A stretch of DNA of 64,000 nt from UBA5486 sp036744795 (GTDB taxonomy: Bacteria > Bacillota > UBA4882 > UBA10575), in assembly GCA_036744795.1 (NCBI GenBank), contig DAIOHK010000010.1, positions 7,375 to 71,374 of the forward strand, in the 5' to 3' direction. Below the pieces are notes generated by a model, which made no database searches, had not been told where the DNA came from, and saw nothing but the letters and a program-made list of their open reading frames with translations. This document shows positions 33,726 through 41,725 of the stretch, in pieces. Every line of letters begins with the position of its first letter. Positions within the stretch are counted from its first letter, which is position 1. A program made the position numbers and the translations under genes.

Positions 33726-34853
33726 ATGCGTAAAATTTCAATTCCGATCATTCTAATTTTACTAGTGGCTGTTTTTTGCTCACAGGTTTTAGCGGTAGAA
33801 GCCGGAGGAGAGCTTAAAGCAGGATGGGAAGGCATACTTCAGAAGGATGGAAGTTTTGGATCTGAGTTTACGGAGAATTTAAATCTGGAGCTTTATCTTC
33901 CTCCAATCAGTAATACTGAGGTCGCTTATGCCTTTCAGATTAGTAGACCTTTACAGGATTTGCTGGCAGAAGAAAAGGCTTCTTACTTTACCAAAAAGCT
34001 CTATCTGAAACATAGGTTTGATAAAATTCACTTAACAGTGGGCCGTCAACCTGTCTTCTGGTCATTTGGTTCTTTACTTAATCCGGTGGATTACACTTTG
34101 GGTGCAGATGTTCTTGAGGAGGAGAGTAATAGTAAATATACAGATGCTTTGGAAGTTTTTGTTCCTCTTAATTGGAATTCTAGCTTGACAGCAGTAGTTT
34201 CCTTTCCCGAAGGGTTCAGTACTGAAACGGAAAAAATGCAATGGGGAGTTAGGGGTAGGTTCGGAGTAAAAGGGTATGATCTGACTTTGAATTATGTTCG
34301 GGAGGCGGAAGGATCTGGAGAAACAGGTGTAGATCTTGATAATGTAGTTGGATTTATTCCAAAGCAAAGGATTGGCTTTACTTTTAAAGGAGATCTTAAA
34401 GATTTTGGGATCTATGGTTCTTTTGGCCACTATTTCGATCAAGGGCTGGATAGTAATAATAGTTATTTATTAGGAGCAGATTATAGTTATAATCTTAATT
34501 ATCATACCAAAATCAGTATATACCTGGAGTATTTAGGAGTAGAACTGAGATTTTTGGACCCCATGATTAGAACTAATCTACTGAAAATGAAAAACGGTGA
34601 CACTAGACTAGATCTCTTGGTCGGAGGAGTCAGTTATCCGATTGATGATTTTTCATCTATCTCCTTGATGACGCTGGTTAATCTGGATGATGGCAGTCTG
34701 TTTTTGCTTCCCAGTTATCAAAATACTCTCCCTGGTAATATTGACCTTACGATAAGTAGCTCTGTATTTTGCGGCCAGGATAATACCCTCTTTGCCCCTG
34801 GGGATCTGATGCCGCGAGTAAATATTAGTATCAATTTAAGTTATCCATTTTAA
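33726..34853 (+). CDS. Predicted outer-membrane beta-barrel protein
   Basis: 375 aa. A signal peptide (RKISIPIILILLVAVFCSQV to LA) is followed by alternating amphipathic strands with Tyr/Phe/Gly (for example LKAGWEGIL, VAYAFQISRP, HLTVGRQPVFWSFGSLLNP, KISIYLEYLGVELRF, NVSINLSYPF-like end NINLSYPF). The final residue is Phe, the classic BAM recognition signal of outer-membrane barrels. The layout resembles DUF1302-type barrels found with LolA-like and RND/ABC genes. The ATG at 33726 is preferred to an upstream TTG by spacing from GAGGGGGGT. Membrane location is inferred; strand number cannot be fixed by eye. Confidence 0.75.
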   Translation: MRKISIPIILILLVAVFCSQVLAVEAGGELKAGWEGILQKDGSFGSEFTENLNLELYLPPISNTEVAYAFQISRPLQDLLAEEKASYFTKKLYLKHRFDKIHLTVGRQPVFWSFGSLLNPVDYTLGADVLEEESNSKYTDALEVFVPLNWNSSLTAVVSFPEGFSTETEKMQWGVRGRFGVKGYDLTLNYVREAEGSGETGVDLDNVVGFIPKQRIGFTFKGDLKDFGIYGSFGHYFDQGLDSNNSYLLGADYSYNLNYHTKISIYLEYLGVELRFLDPMIRTNLLKMKNGDTRLDLLVGGVSYPIDDFSSISLMTLVNLDDGSLFLLPSYQNTLPGNIDLTISSSVFCGQDNTLFAPGDLMPRVNISINLSYPF

Positions 34854-34927
34854 TTTTAAAAAAAGTAAAAATTATAAATTTCTTCAATGTAGTGGTGGAA
34901 ATTTATGATGGTATATAGGCCATTTTT

Positions 34928-35136
34928 TTAGCCAAAGGTTTGGAGTTTGACGTTGTAACGATTACGGGAGCAGGTCCTCACCAGTACCGGAGGATGAGTT
35001 AGATATGAAACTACTATATGTGGCGATGACTAGGGCGCTGCATTGTTTGTATATCTACTATACTTCTGGACTAACCTCGGTTTTAAATGAGCTAGTATCA
35101 ACTAACATCGGAAAAAACAATCTGATGGTAAATTAA
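34928..35136 (+). pseudogene. Relic of a UvrD/HelD-type helicase C-terminus
   Basis: One frame reads AKGLEFDVVTITGAG (UvrD motif V) and stops; another, from 34993, reads DELDMKLLYVAMTRALHCLYIYYTSGLTSVL (in parts LKLL-like, LYVAMTRALH), which is UvrD motif VI, and ends at 35136. The two frames are adjacent fragments of one helicase end, with the rest deleted. It fills much of the 34854-35235 gap. Confidence 0.75.
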
Positions 35137-35172
35137 CCACTAGTAAATTAATGCATATTGTCTCTCCTATCA

Positions 35173-35202
35173 TTGCAATATAATACAATAAAATGGTATA
35201 AT
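35173..35202 (+). promoter_or_regulatory. Promoter of the PutP gene
   Basis: TTGCAA (35173-35178), 18-bp spacer, TATAAT (35197-35202), 33 bp before the GTG start. Confidence 0.6.
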
Positions 35203-35235
35203 TAACGGAACGTTTTATACAAGGGGGAGAAATAT

Positions 35236-36717
35236 GTGATTGATGTTGACTTTAGTATCTTAATTACGTTTATTTTATATTTGGGATTTATGGTTGCGAT
35301 TGGATTAATATTTTACTCTAAAACTAATGATTTATCTGATTATATTTTGGGTGGCCGGCAATTAAATAAGTGGGTAGTTGCCATTAGTGCCGAGGCTTCG
35401 GATATGAGTGGATGGCTCCTGCTAGGTTTACCCGGCTTGGCGTATGTTGTTGGAGTGGAAGCGGCATGGATTGCGATTGGTTTAGCGGTGGGTACTTATT
35501 TAAACTGGAAGTTTGTAGCTACCCGGCTCCGTAGTTACACGCAGATTTCCGGGGATTCAATTACTTTATCTAATTATTTTGAAAATCGTTTCCGAGACAA
35601 AAGTAAGGCACTACGTATGGTTTCGGCTTTATTTATTGTAATCTTTTTTCTGATTTATACGGCATCCGGGTTTGTTGCCAGTGGGAAATTATTCAGTACA
35701 GTTTTTGGCCTAACATATTTTCAAGCTTTATTGATTGGTGCTTTAGTTGTTGTTATTTACACTTTCTTAGGTGGTTTCATGGCGGTATGTTGGACTGACC
35801 TTTTTCAAGGAATATTAATGTTTTTTGCCATTACAATTGTACCTATTATGGGCATAAAATCCGTGGGTGGATATGGTACATTAGTTGAAAGAATAAAAGC
35901 TATTAATCCAGAGATGCTAAATCTTTTTACAACATTGGATGGTAAGTCAACCTCGATAATGGTAGTTATTTCTTCCTTGGCATGGGGATTGGGGTATTGT
36001 GGACAGCCTCATATTCTTGTTCGCTTTATGGCAATTAAATCTCCTGAGCAGATTAAACCAGCGACTAGAATTGCTATGGTATGGGTCGTTATTTCACTAG
36101 TAGCTGCTGTTTTAGTAGGAGTGGTCGGAAGTGCTTATATGCCAAATGCTTTAGAAGGGTCTGCTACAGAAACCATCTTTATGCAGATGGTAAACTCTTT
36201 ATTCCATCCATTGGTTGCCGGGTTGCTATTAGCGGCAATTTTAGCGGCAATTATGAGTACGGCTGATTCTCAATTATTAGTAACTACTTCAGCGCTAGCC
36301 GAAGACTTTTACAAAGTACTTTTCCGTAGAGAGGCCAGTGATCAAGAATTGGTCTGGGTTGGCCGTTTATCAGTAGTGCTAGTTTCTATAGTGGCCTTTA
36401 TTATAGCTTTAGACCAAAATAGTTCAGTATTAGATTTGGTTGCTTACGCCTGGGCAGGATTTGGAGCTACTTTTGGCCCGCTTATTCTCCTATCGCTTTA
36501 TTGGAAAAGGATGACCAGAAACGGTGCACTGGCTGGAATCGTAGCTGGGGGAATTACTGTCTTAGTATGGAAACAACTTCAAGGTGGAATTTTTGAACTT
36601 TATGAGATTGTACCGGGGTTTATCTGCTCGATAATTGCGATTGTGGTTTTTAGTTTATTGGATAAGAAACCGGCCGAAGAGATTACTGGAGAGTTTGAAA
36701 TGGTTAATGCAAAATAG
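35236..36717 (+). CDS. putP: Sodium/proline symporter
   Basis: 493 aa sodium:solute symporter with about thirteen transmembrane helices. The stretch EASDMSGWLLLGLPG near residue 55 is the PutP hallmark (SAxASDMSGWLLxGLPG), and the sodium-site region SSLAWGLGYCGQPHILVRFM is present. It imports proline with Na+ as nutrient or osmolyte. The start is GTG behind AGGGGGAG. Monocistronic, with its own promoter; no proline catabolic genes are adjacent. Confidence 0.93.
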   Translation: MIDVDFSILITFILYLGFMVAIGLIFYSKTNDLSDYILGGRQLNKWVVAISAEASDMSGWLLLGLPGLAYVVGVEAAWIAIGLAVGTYLNWKFVATRLRSYTQISGDSITLSNYFENRFRDKSKALRMVSALFIVIFFLIYTASGFVASGKLFSTVFGLTYFQALLIGALVVVIYTFLGGFMAVCWTDLFQGILMFFAITIVPIMGIKSVGGYGTLVERIKAINPEMLNLFTTLDGKSTSIMVVISSLAWGLGYCGQPHILVRFMAIKSPEQIKPATRIAMVWVVISLVAAVLVGVVGSAYMPNALEGSATETIFMQMVNSLFHPLVAGLLLAAILAAIMSTADSQLLVTTSALAEDFYKVLFRREASDQELVWVGRLSVVLVSIVAFIIALDQNSSVLDLVAYAWAGFGATFGPLILLSLYWKRMTRNGALAGIVAGGITVLVWKQLQGGIFELYEIVPGFICSIIAIVVFSLLDKKPAEEITGEFEMVNAK

Positions 36718-36771
36718 CATTGGATATGATATCCTTTAAATGAGGATAATGTAAAATAGAGGGTGAATCGG

Positions 36772-36955
36772 ATGAAAGATTACCAGCCATATATCCAAGC
36801 ATGGCAAGAGCGTTTTAAAGGGAGGCGTTGGCGTTATCAGACGGATGAAAAATCAGTACCTCCGTTTGATCAAAGAAATTGAGCTTGAACTTTTCGAATT
36901 GGAAGAGCTTGTTGTTGAGACTTCGAAGTTAAGTTCATGTTTTAGTGACATTTAG
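36772..36955 (+). pseudogene. Small degraded gene of unknown origin
   Basis: A 36-codon frame with a good GAGGGTGA site (MKDYQPYIQAWQERFKGRRW...) stops at 36882; a second frame from about 36844 (MKNQYLRLIKEIELELFELE..) continues to 36955. The first part resembles short leader regions of some nucleotidyltransferase-like proteins, but I cannot name a family. Likely two frames of one decayed gene. Confidence 0.3.
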
Positions 36956-36977
36956 GTACAAAGGGAATAGTTTTATT

Positions 36978-37030
36978 GGCACCTCTTATTTGGAGTGAAT
37001 ACACTCTTCAAATAAGAGGTGCTTTTGTTT
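36978..37030 (+). terminator. Strong rho-independent terminator
   Basis: GCACCTCTTATTTG pairs with CAAATAAGAGGTGC, extended by GAGTG/CACTC near the loop; followed by TTTTGTTTT. Confidence 0.92.
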
Positions 37031-37050
37031 TATCAATAAAAAAATTATAC

Positions 37051-37109
37051 TTGACATTATTGGGATGATGGAATAATATTATCTATAGATACCTATACCC
37101 GTATAGGTA
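37051..37109 (+). promoter_or_regulatory. Promoter and palindromic operator of the sulfur-transport operon
   Basis: TTGACA (37051-37056), 17-bp spacer, TAATAT (37074-37079). Just downstream, TACCTATAC-CC-GTATAGGTA (37090-37109) is a 9-bp-arm palindrome around the expected transcription start. Position implies repression. Operators of the persulfide sensor CstR/CsoR class are similar in composition, and the genes controlled are sulfur genes, but the repressor is not in this window. Confidence 0.75.
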
Positions 37110-37141
37110 CCATTAAGTTAAGCATTGGAGGGATTTATTTT

Positions 37142-37663
37142 ATGAAGACCAAATGGTCATGGGCAACAGGCGGATTTATTCTGGGCATATGGAACATCCT
37201 AATTTTCTTAAGTGGAAATCATTTGGGAACTACAACGGCATATGCTCAGACTACTGGGTATCTTACTCAGTTTTTTTCTGATATTATTCCGGTAAGTACC
37301 TGGACCGCTGGGACATGCGGGACAGGAAGTGTTCTTCAGGTCAGCTGGCAGTGGTTACTAGTTCTAGGGATTTTCCTTGGGGGTTTGATCGGAAGGTTAA
37401 TCCACGGCAGAAAAAAGGTAGAAGCTATTCCCGAAATGTGGAGGGAAAAGTTTGGAGATTATCCACGACTACGTTATCTACATGCTTTTATTGGAGGATT
37501 TTTAATGTTAGTAGGGGCCAGAATTGCTGGTGGATGTACGAGTTCTCACGTAATTAGCGGGATTAGTCAGTTGGCGGTTAGTGGTTTGATCTTCGGTTTT
37601 ACAGTGTTTGCTTCCGGAATTCCTACTGCCACTCTGCTTTATAGAAGGAGGGATGCCAGATGA
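37142..37663 (+). CDS. YeeE/YedE-family (TsuA-like) sulfur transporter, N-terminal half
   Basis: 173 aa membrane protein with about five helices. The conserved cysteine motif GARIAGGCTSSHVISG near residue 130 is the YeeE/YedE signature, where Cys relays thiosulfate or similar sulfur anions. A second conserved Cys lies in WTAGTCGTGS. It is followed, with ATGA overlap, by the second half; together they match the single-chain TsuA, so this is a split transporter. Confidence 0.88.
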   Translation: MKTKWSWATGGFILGIWNILIFLSGNHLGTTTAYAQTTGYLTQFFSDIIPVSTWTAGTCGTGSVLQVSWQWLLVLGIFLGGLIGRLIHGRKKVEAIPEMWREKFGDYPRLRYLHAFIGGFLMLVGARIAGGCTSSHVISGISQLAVSGLIFGFTVFASGIPTATLLYRRRDAR

Positions 37664-38199
37664 ATGTATTGCTACCAATTATATTTGGTATTGGGTTTGG
37701 CTATATACTCTATAAGGTAGGAGCCCTGGAGTATCAAAGTATTGTAAATGCTTTACGTTTAAAGGATTTGACCATTCCCAAATTTATGCTCTTTAGTGTA
37801 GCAGTAAGTGTTGTAGGTGTTTTCAGTTTACGATCACTTGGTTTGATTTCTTTAAGTTTAATTACTACTAACCCGTGGGCGGATATAGTCGGGGGACTTA
37901 TTTTTGGAGTTGGATTTGCATTTGCAGGTTATTGTCCAGGAACAAGTATCGGTGCTTGGGGAGAGGGAAAGCGTGATGCTGGATATGCGATAGTAGGTGG
38001 GCTGGTTGGCATACTCGTCTATACACTGCTTCAGCAGAACGGAATATTGTCCTTTAGGACTCAGGATCTTGGGATGATCAGCCTTATTGATCTAATATCA
38101 TTAAACCCTTTAACAATAGCAGTTATCTTTAGTACCTTAATTATCGGAATGATTTATCTCTTAGATTACTGGGAAGAAAATAGAAAAGGAGGAATATGA
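37660..38199 (+). CDS. YeeE/YedE-family (TsuA-like) sulfur transporter, C-terminal half
   Basis: 179 aa, about five transmembrane helices, with the matching cysteine motif GYCPGTSIGAWGEGKRDA near residue 91. Start overlaps the stop of the first half (ATGA). Rhodanese is encoded 2 bp downstream, so imported sulfur is probably transferred on by that protein. Confidence 0.88.
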   Translation: MNVLLPIIFGIGFGYILYKVGALEYQSIVNALRLKDLTIPKFMLFSVAVSVVGVFSLRSLGLISLSLITTNPWADIVGGLIFGVGFAFAGYCPGTSIGAWGEGKRDAGYAIVGGLVGILVYTLLQQNGILSFRTQDLGMISLIDLISLNPLTIAVIFSTLIIGMIYLLDYWEENRKGGI

Positions 38200-38200
38200 A

Positions 38201-38683
38201 ATGTTAAAGATTAGAGATAAGGCTCTTGTGTATGTTACAGCGACAACCCTGGTTTTTATTGTTGTAGCGTTAGTTGGGGGTGGCTGGCCCAAGGCTGCGA
38301 CAGGAGGAGATAATCTTCAAGTTTTGGAAGAGGCGGTTATTAACTACTATGAAAGGATGCCGGAGCATCTCTATAAGATTCCGGAAGCGGAGTTAAAACA
38401 GTTGATTGATGATGATGACCAGCATATTTTCATTTTAGATATTAGATCACGAGAGGATTATCTGACTGGCCATATTAAGGGAGCTTCTAATATTCCCTTC
38501 CGGGAAGTAGGAAATAACTTGGATAAATTGCCACAAGATAAGACAATAATTGTTTATTGTTATACTGGTCAAACGGGAGGCCAAACAGCTGCGGCTCTTA
38601 ACATTGCTGGCTTTAAAGCTCGTTCCTTAAATGGTGGAATGAACAATGGGTGGTTAAAAAATGAATACTCGATAATCAGATAG
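38201..38683 (+). CDS. Membrane-anchored rhodanese-like sulfurtransferase
   Basis: 160 aa. A hydrophobic N-terminus (residues 8-28) without lipobox anchors the protein outside the cytoplasmic membrane. The rhodanese domain (about 65-155) has LDIRSREDYLTGHIKGASNI and the active-site loop VYCYTGQTGG with catalytic Cys near residue 118. It probably handles sulfane sulfur delivered to or from the TsuA-like pair. Third gene of the operon under the 37090 operator. Confidence 0.9.
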   Translation: MLKIRDKALVYVTATTLVFIVVALVGGGWPKAATGGDNLQVLEEAVINYYERMPEHLYKIPEAELKQLIDDDDQHIFILDIRSREDYLTGHIKGASNIPFREVGNNLDKLPQDKTIIVYCYTGQTGGQTAAALNIAGFKARSLNGGMNNGWLKNEYSIIR

Positions 38684-38760
38684 TAATCACACAGTTTGAT
38701 CGGCTCTCAATTTTTGAATTATGTTTTGAACAATGAAAAGCAAATCTCCTAAAAAAGTTA

Positions 38761-38791
38761 TTGACATTGACGTTACGTAAAGGTATATAGT
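38761..38791 (+). promoter_or_regulatory. MerR-type promoter with long spacer
   Basis: TTGACA (38761-38766) and TATAGT (38786-38791) are 19 bp apart, the long spacing typical of MerR-family targets; the spacer holds the palindrome TTACGTAA. Autoregulation by the next gene is likely. Confidence 0.6.
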
Positions 38792-38813
38792 GAACTTGTC
38801 AGGAGGTGAGAGC

Positions 38814-39578
38814 ATGGAATATACAGTACAAAAATTAGGACACTTGGCAGGGATCAGCACCAGAACACTTCGTTATTACGATGAGATTGGTCTTCTTAAG
38901 CCGGCAAGGGTTAATCCATCGGGGTATCGTATTTATGGCCAAGCTGAAGTTGATAGACTGCAGCAGATCCTCTTTTACCGGGAACTAGGAGTGAGTCTAG
39001 AAAAGATTAAGCAGCTCATAACCGCACCGTCTTTTGATGGTTTACAGGCTTTAAGAGAACATCGTAAAAAGCTTCTTGACAAGAGAAAACAATTAGATTT
39101 ACTAATAGCTAATGTCGATAAGACAATAGCTTTAAGGGAGGGAAAAACAACGATGACTGATCAAGAAAAATTTGAAGGCTTCAAACAAAGAATGATTGAG
39201 GAGAACGAGAAAAAGTACGGTAAGGAAATCAGGGGGAAATATGGTGAGAAAGCGGTCGCCGAATCTAATCAAGCAATTAAAGACCTGACTGCGGAAGAAT
39301 ACGGGAAATGGGAGCAATTGAGTGCTAGTGTGCTTGAAAACTTAAAAGCAGCCATGGCTACCCGGGACCCAGCAGGAGAACTTGCACAGAAAACTGCAGA
39401 TTTGCATCGCCAATGGCTAAGTTATGCTTGGGGTAGCTACAATAAAAAAGCCCATGCCGGACTAGCCCAAATGTATGTGGATGATCAAAGATTTACAGCT
39501 TTTTATGATAAGGTGCAACCAGGTGCGGCTGAGTTCTTAAGGGATGCAATTCTAATTTATACTGGAGAAAAGAAATAA
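38814..39578 (+). CDS. MerR-family regulator with TipAS drug-recognition domain
   Basis: 254 aa. N-terminal MerR winged helix (VQKLGHLAGISTRTLRYYDE, IGLLKPARVNPSGYRIYG), a dimerisation coiled coil (about 75-112) and a C-terminal TipAS domain (about 125-250; GKWEQLSASVLENL, LHRQWLSYAWGSYNKKAHAG, FYDKVQPGAAEFLRDAI) that binds thiopeptides and other drugs in TipA and similar regulators. The ATG at 38814 follows AGGAGGTGAG. It may control itself and an unlinked resistance gene. Confidence 0.94.
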   Translation: MEYTVQKLGHLAGISTRTLRYYDEIGLLKPARVNPSGYRIYGQAEVDRLQQILFYRELGVSLEKIKQLITAPSFDGLQALREHRKKLLDKRKQLDLLIANVDKTIALREGKTTMTDQEKFEGFKQRMIEENEKKYGKEIRGKYGEKAVAESNQAIKDLTAEEYGKWEQLSASVLENLKAAMATRDPAGELAQKTADLHRQWLSYAWGSYNKKAHAGLAQMYVDDQRFTAFYDKVQPGAAEFLRDAILIYTGEKK

Positions 39579-39623
39579 GGTAAAGCCTTTAATGGCAAGG
39601 TTAATAAGGGGAAGTTCTATTCT

Positions 39624-39668
39624 ACACCTTTATGTTGATTTATTTTAATTTTACATAAAGGTGTTTTT
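39624..39668 (+). terminator. Rho-independent terminator
   Basis: ACACCTTTATGT pairs with ACATAAAGGTGT, with a T-rich loop, followed by TTTTGT. Confidence 0.85.
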
Positions 39669-39869
39669 GTATTAAAAAATTGTATTGACTAATTTAGCCT
39701 AAGGTATTATGCAATTCTCTCATATGTGATAACAAGCTAAAAAACATTTTGTCTTAGAAAGTAGTTGTGTTTGTAATAAATTAATAAGGATACAAAAATA
39801 TGTTAAGAATTTGGAACAAATTTTTAAAAAGAAAAAGGATATTTTAAATTTGTATAGAAGAAAAGAATA

Positions 39870-39885
39870 TAATAAACGTTTGTGA
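39870..39885 (+). promoter_or_regulatory. Degenerate LacI-type operator
   Basis: TAATAAACGTTTGTGA matches the perfect palindrome at 40103 at 14 of 16 positions. Together the two sites could loop DNA upstream of the 40288 operon. Confidence 0.5.
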
Positions 39886-39918
39886 AATAAAATATTATTA
39901 CGTAAGCAGGAGTTTTTA

Positions 39919-40080
39919 ATGTCTATTGAACTAGGATTTTCTCTATTAACTAAGCATCTGTTGGCTACTGTTTGGCAACCAGTAAAAATTGCTCATTCTA
40001 AATTTATCTCTGCTTTAAGGGGAATAAGCGTAGTGAAATTCTGCGGATCTAAGATAGTAATTGTTATTCTAAATACTTAA
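39919..40080 (+). CDS. Possible small protein between two operators, doubtful
   Basis: 53 codons from an ATG six bases after CAGGAG (MSIELGFSLLTKHLLATVWQ...VILNT). No family recognised. It lies between the two LacI-type sites at 39870 and 40103, so it could be a relic, a leader peptide or chance. Confidence 0.25.
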   Translation: MSIELGFSLLTKHLLATVWQPVKIAHSKFISALRGISVVKFCGSKIVIVILNT

Positions 40081-40102
40081 GCGAATATTAATTTTGAAAA
40101 CG

Positions 40103-40118
40103 TCACAAACGTTTGTGA
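40103..40118 (+). promoter_or_regulatory. Perfect LacI-type operator upstream of the second sugar operon
   Basis: TCACAAACGTTTGTGA is a perfect 16-bp palindrome centred on CG, typical of LacI-family sites, 185 bp before the binding-protein gene. It differs from the two other LacI-type operators in the window, implying a distinct regulator. Confidence 0.75.
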
Positions 40119-40287
40119 TAAATATCATCGATATTTAATAAATAGAAAATAATTAGAGTGTCTATGAACTGGAATGATTTTAAAAGGAGGTGAAACGGGC
40201 GAGAAAAAGCTCTTTACCCTGCAAATTTATTTTGGATGTTAAAAAAGATGGAGCGCAAGTAGCTCAATAAAAAAGGGAGGAAATAAA

Positions 40288-41559
40288 ATGTCTAAAAGCA
40301 AAATTACAGTTCTTGTAACTATTCTCTTGGTAGTTATTCTGAGTGTGGGAATGCTGGTGCCAGTTTCAGCAGCAAAAAAAGTCAAACTAACTGTTTGGGG
40401 AAGGGATCTTCCTGATGATGACCCTGCTCATGCTTATGTTAAGGCTCTAGTTAATGGTTTCAAGGCAAAAAACCCTGATATTGAACTGGAATATATCGCT
40501 TTGGGTGATCCGGGACTTACAGATAAGACTAAGGTAGTTATGGCCAGTAACAGGGACCTTCCCGATATCTTCCAAAGTTGGGGCGGTTCAGTAATGGGTG
40601 GCTATGCTGATGCTAAGCGGCTGTGCGATTTAACTAAGGAATTAAAGGATATTCCTTGTAGTGCTGCCGCACGTCAGGCTATGACTTGGAAAGGTAAGAC
40701 CTATGGCGTGGCACCATTCTTTGCCATTGCTGGTGTTTTTATTAATGAGGATTTATTTAAGGCCCATGGGCTTAAAGCTCCTACAACTATAGAGGAGATG
40801 GAAAAAGTAGCAGAGACCCTTAAAGCCAAAGGTATCCAGCCATTTGCTTGTGGTGCTCGGGATAAATGGCCGGCACTAGCAATGTTTATGTATCTGACTG
40901 ATCGTTATGGTGGTGTTGAGGCTTTTGCTGATGCCCAAGCCCGGAAAAACCGGTTTGACAGTAATGCTTTTGTAGATGCTGCAAAGAAGTATCAGGATTG
41001 GGTGAAAAAAGGTTACTTTGGTGCTACTCCGCTAGGCGAAGCTTATGGTGATGCTCAACAGTTAATGGCTACAGGTAAAGCAGGTATGCATGTTACCGGT
41101 TCCTGGATGTGTGCCCAATATTCTAGTAAGGATTTTACTGATCAAAATCTAGGCTTTTATGCATTCCCCGAACTAAAGGGTGGTAAAGGTAAGAGTACCG
41201 ACATTATGGGCATGACTGATATCGGTTTTGCCGCTAGTAGAGAGGCATCGAAAAAGAAAGATGCGGTTGTACGTTTTATGAAATATGCCATGAGTGTGGA
41301 AGCTTGTTCCGCAGAACCTGGTCGTATTTGTTCAGTACCTGGCGTGAAGGCTCCTTCTCGCTTAACCGAAATGGCTTCTGGAGTTTTTGGCCAAGCTAAA
41401 GTGGTTCAATTCTGGTGGGATCAGGACCTGCCACCGATGGTAACAGGACCATTAAATGATACTATTCAAAAATTCTTCCTACCGGGTTCCGATGTTAAGA
41501 ATGCTATGACCCAGTTTGAGGAGTTGGTGGAAGAGAATTTAGGGGCAGCAAAAAAGTAA
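40288..41559 (+). CDS. Sugar ABC transporter substrate-binding protein
   Basis: 423 aa family 1 binding protein. A signal peptide (residues 1-30, ending PVSAA) without lipobox precedes KKVKLTVWGRDLPDDDPAHA. GKAGMHVTGSWMCAQY is the conserved family block near residue 265. GGGAGGAAA precedes the start. It works with the two permeases downstream; no ATPase is encoded nearby. Ligand not inferable beyond a sugar or oligosaccharide. Confidence 0.92.
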   Translation: MSKSKITVLVTILLVVILSVGMLVPVSAAKKVKLTVWGRDLPDDDPAHAYVKALVNGFKAKNPDIELEYIALGDPGLTDKTKVVMASNRDLPDIFQSWGGSVMGGYADAKRLCDLTKELKDIPCSAAARQAMTWKGKTYGVAPFFAIAGVFINEDLFKAHGLKAPTTIEEMEKVAETLKAKGIQPFACGARDKWPALAMFMYLTDRYGGVEAFADAQARKNRFDSNAFVDAAKKYQDWVKKGYFGATPLGEAYGDAQQLMATGKAGMHVTGSWMCAQYSSKDFTDQNLGFYAFPELKGGKGKSTDIMGMTDIGFAASREASKKKDAVVRFMKYAMSVEACSAEPGRICSVPGVKAPSRLTEMASGVFGQAKVVQFWWDQDLPPMVTGPLNDTIQKFFLPGSDVKNAMTQFEELVEENLGAAKK

Positions 41560-41586
41560 ATAAGTAAATAAGTAAATAAGTAATAC
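41556..41586 (+). repeat. Short tandem octamer repeat
   Basis: The unit AAATAAGT is repeated about three and a half times starting at the stop codon of the binding-protein gene. Slippage-prone microsatellite. Confidence 0.85.
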
Positions 41587-41598
41587 ATTTTAGTAATT

Positions 41599-41631
41599 GG
41601 CAGGGGTGTGGAAATGTCTCCTGCCCCTGCC
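41599..41631 (+). promoter_or_regulatory. Intercistronic stem-loop in the second sugar operon
   Basis: GGCAGGGG and CCCCTGCC form an 8-bp GC-rich stem with a 17-nt loop between the binding-protein and permease genes. As at 7729, there is no T-run, so 3' stabilisation of the upstream mRNA is likely. Confidence 0.65.
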
Positions 41632-41725
41632 TGAAAAAGCCTTTACAGAGTGTCAGGAACAGAGTCGGCATTAGAAAATATTTTCTGTCAGACAATAATT
41701 TAGTTGAATTTGGAGGTGGCTGGGT

